A DNA stretch of 64,000 nucleotides from DIGJ01 sp041821315. GTDB lineage: Bacteria; Bacillota; Clostridia; Lachnospirales; Lachnospiraceae. Location of the stretch: the NCBI GenBank assembly GCA_041821315.1, contig JBGUEO010000019.1:1-64000 (forward strand). Reading direction: 5' to 3'. Under the pieces are notes generated by a model. That model was not told the origin of the DNA and did not search any database. It saw only the letters and a program-made list of their open reading frames with translations. Shown here piece after piece: positions 62,072 to 64,000 of the stretch (position 1 is the stretch's first letter; each line of letters opens with the position of its first letter). The position numbers were made by a program, and so were the translations under genes.

Positions 62072-63526
62072 ATGGGAACAATTATTGGCGACGGTATTAC
62101 CTTTGATGATGTACTTTTAGTACCTTCTTATTCTGAGGTGATTCCAAATGAAGTAGACTTAACAACAAAGCTAACAAAAGAGATTACACTCAATATTCCA
62201 ATGATGAGTGCAGGAATGGATACAGTTACTGAACATAGGATGGCAATTGCGATGGCAAGGCAAGGTGGTATTGGTATCATTCATAAGAATATGTCGATTG
62301 AACAGCAAGCAGATGAAGTGGATAAGGTAAAACGTTCGGAGTATGGAGTAATTACAGATCCATTTTTTTTGACAGCAGACCATACATTAGAAGACGCCAA
62401 TAACCTAATGAAAAAATATCGTATTTCAGGCGTTCCTATTACCGAAGGGAAAAAATTAGTTGGAATTATTACAAATCGAGATTTGAAATTTGAAACTGAT
62501 TTTTCAAAAAAAATCAAGGAATCCATGACAAGTGAAGGTCTTATTACCGCGAAGGAAGGAATTACATTAGAAGAAGCAAAAAAAATTCTGGGAAAGACTA
62601 GAAAAGAAAAACTTCCAATTATTGATAACGATGGAAATTTAAAGGGTTTAATAACAATTAAAGATATTGAAAAGCAAATTTTGTATCCATCTTCTGCGAA
62701 AGATAAGCAAGGACGTCTTCTTTGTGGGGCGGGAGTAGGAATTACTGCAAATGTACTTGATCGAGTGGATGCTTTAGTAAAAGCAAAGGTTGATGTTGTT
62801 GTGCTTGATTCTGCGCATGGTCATTCTGTAAATGTTATTAATTGCGTTAAAATGATAAAAGAAAAATATAAAGATCTTCCTGTTGTTGCAGGAAATGTTG
62901 CGACTGGTGAAGCAACAAGAGATCTAATTGAAGCTGGAGCAGATGCTATCAAAGTTGGTATTGGTCCTGGTTCAATTTGCACGACTCGTGTTGTTGCAGG
63001 AATTGGAGTGCCTCAGATAACGGCAATTATGAATTGTTACGAAGTGGCAAAAGAATATGAAATTCCAATTATTGCGGATGGAGGAATTAAGTATTCTGGG
63101 GATATGGCAAAAGCAATTGCGGCAGGAGCAAATGTTTGCATGATGGGAAGTATTTTTGCTGGTTGTGATGAAAGTCCAGGAAGCTTTGAATTATTCCAAG
63201 GAAGAAAATATAAAGTATATCGTGGAATGGGATCAATTGCTGCGATGGAAAATGGAAGTAAAGACAGATATTTCCAGGCTGATGCAAAAAAATTAGTTCC
63301 AGAAGGTGTGGAAGGCCGCGTTGCATATAAAGGAACCATTGAAGATACTGTATTTCAACTACTTGGTGGTATTCGTTCTGGTATGGGTTATTGTGGAACA
63401 AAGACCATCGAAGAATTAAAGAGAAATGGTAAATTTGTTAAGATTTCTGCAGCATCTTTAAAAGAGAGTCATCCACATGATATTCATATTACAAAAGAAG
63501 CACCAAACTATAGTATTGATAATTAA
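62072..63526 (+). CDS. guaB: IMP dehydrogenase
   Basis: 484 residues, full length. It oxidises IMP to XMP, the committed step to GTP. FDDVLLVPSYSEVIPNEVDL begins the barrel; two CBS repeats (residues 95-210) are inserted; the active-site loop GIGPGSICTTRVVAGIG carries the catalytic Cys; GRKYKVYRGMGSIAAM is the flap. It has its own promoter, and the amidase gene follows 38 bases later. Confidence 0.97.
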   Translation: MGTIIGDGITFDDVLLVPSYSEVIPNEVDLTTKLTKEITLNIPMMSAGMDTVTEHRMAIAMARQGGIGIIHKNMSIEQQADEVDKVKRSEYGVITDPFFLTADHTLEDANNLMKKYRISGVPITEGKKLVGIITNRDLKFETDFSKKIKESMTSEGLITAKEGITLEEAKKILGKTRKEKLPIIDNDGNLKGLITIKDIEKQILYPSSAKDKQGRLLCGAGVGITANVLDRVDALVKAKVDVVVLDSAHGHSVNVINCVKMIKEKYKDLPVVAGNVATGEATRDLIEAGADAIKVGIGPGSICTTRVVAGIGVPQITAIMNCYEVAKEYEIPIIADGGIKYSGDMAKAIAAGANVCMMGSIFAGCDESPGSFELFQGRKYKVYRGMGSIAAMENGSKDRYFQADAKKLVPEGVEGRVAYKGTIEDTVFQLLGGIRSGMGYCGTKTIEELKRNGKFVKISAASLKESHPHDIHITKEAPNYSIDN

Positions 63527-63564
63527 CTTGTAGTTGTCAGCTTCATCACTTAGGATAAGGGAAT

Positions 63565-64000
63565 ATGAAAAAGAGAAATAAGAGATTGCAACGGGAATTT
63601 ATAACGGTTAAAAATAAAGTGGTTCGATTGAGCATTGTTACGCTGGTTGGTGTAGCAATGCTTATTTTGCTATGTTTAGCCGCCGGAATAATTCATGACA
63701 AGAGAACTCAGACAAAAGTGACAGTAAATGTAGCAATTGATTGTAAGCGGCCAGAAATTGTAGAAGCGTTTTTAACACCGAATGAGTATTCGAGACCGCA
63801 AACTCCGTTGAATCAAGTAAATGGAGTTGTTATTCATTATATTGCAAATCCAGGTACCACTGGATGGGAAAATCAGCATTATTTTGAAAATTTAAAAGAT
63901 ACGCATACAACAAAAGTAAGCAGTCATTTTATAATAGGACTGGATGGAACAATTATTCAGTGTATCCCATTGAATGAGATTTCCTATGCTTCAAATGAAA
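63565..64000 (+). CDS. N-acetylmuramoyl-L-alanine amidase, N-terminal part (3' end outside window)
   Basis: 145 codons are visible, open to the right edge. A basic start and one membrane segment (IVTLVGVAMLILLCLAAGII) anchor the protein. From about residue 85 an Amidase_2/PGRP-type domain begins: NGVVIHYIANPGTTGWENQH (zinc His), then KVSSHFIIGLDGTIIQCIPL. It would cut the bond between muramic acid and the stem peptide outside the membrane. Start chosen at 63565 after AAGGGAAT. Which wall process it serves is unknown. Confidence 0.85.
   Translation, partial: MKKRNKRLQREFITVKNKVVRLSIVTLVGVAMLILLCLAAGIIHDKRTQTKVTVNVAIDCKRPEIVEAFLTPNEYSRPQTPLNQVNGVVIHYIANPGTTGWENQHYFENLKDTHTTKVSSHFIIGLDGTIIQCIPLNEISYASNE

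Noticed and set aside
1..64000. CRISPR array, tRNA or rRNA genes, prophage or integrative element
   Set aside because: No regularly spaced repeats, no cloverleaf or TTCGAATC-type tRNA signal, and no integrase or phage structural genes were found.

Overview
The window is a stretch of chromosome from a low-GC, endospore-lineage Firmicute, most likely a Lachnospiraceae (Clostridium cluster XIVa) anaerobe of the Anaerosporobacter/Anaerocolumna/Lachnoclostridium type. This rests on the AT-rich sequence, strong AGGAGG ribosome sites, a CIRCE-controlled groESL, a fused SecDF, a SCIFF ranthipeptide with its radical-SAM maturase, DUF6106 and DUF1292 proteins, and a GlpP-controlled anaerobic glycerol operon. 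Genus is inference. I see no rRNA, tRNA, CRISPR array or intact mobile element.

Positions 1-5340 are accessory and scarred. They hold the 3' end of an RHS/YD-repeat polymorphic toxin whose variable tail looks like a GH24 lysozyme, followed by an overlapping WG-repeat lipoprotein (candidate immunity protein). After that come decayed RHS fragments, including a 160-bp near-identical direct repeat, a scrap of a DDE transposase, a RelB/RelE-type toxin-antitoxin pair lodged between the repeats, and the 3' half of a GH18 (YaaH/SleL-like) gene. Positions 5396-7983 (minus strand) carry an unrecognised DUF5610-like protein and an ECF sigma / zinc anti-sigma / membrane protein operon.

Positions 8110-18100 are metabolic: queH (queuosine), a stand-alone RACE-type ASKHA protein, Fur-box-controlled feoAB, then glpP and the glycerol operon (GlpA-like and GlpB-like dehydrogenases, a DUF1667 protein, glpK), and an HPr-like protein without the phospho-histidine. 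A GGDEF-EAL protein follows on the minus strand. Positions 20792-30922 are the tgt-yajC ... TIGR04086-scfA-scfB-secDF-recJ region, interrupted by minus-strand PHP phosphoesterase and mntH genes.

Positions 31001-40837 hold an orphan eutH, an M24 aminopeptidase, and a tightly overlapping five-gene operon: two MalF/MalG-type permeases, a HlyD-like adaptor, a single MacB-periplasmic-core protein and a very large solute-binding lipoprotein, with no ATPase. I consider this the least explained module in the window. Positions 41041-51566 are housekeeping: pyk, purM-purN-purD, glyA, a MarR/MATE efflux pair with operator-like palindromes, a DUF1292 protein and groES-groEL.

Positions 51780-61294 form a complete D-allose system: a LacI-type regulator, two matching operators around a hairpin, AlsB-A-C importer, AlsE epimerase, AlsK kinase and RpiB-type isomerase, then a chemoreceptor translationally coupled to a DUF4867 protein. 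The window ends with a DUF6106 membrane protein, guaB and the 5' part of an N-acetylmuramoyl-L-alanine amidase.
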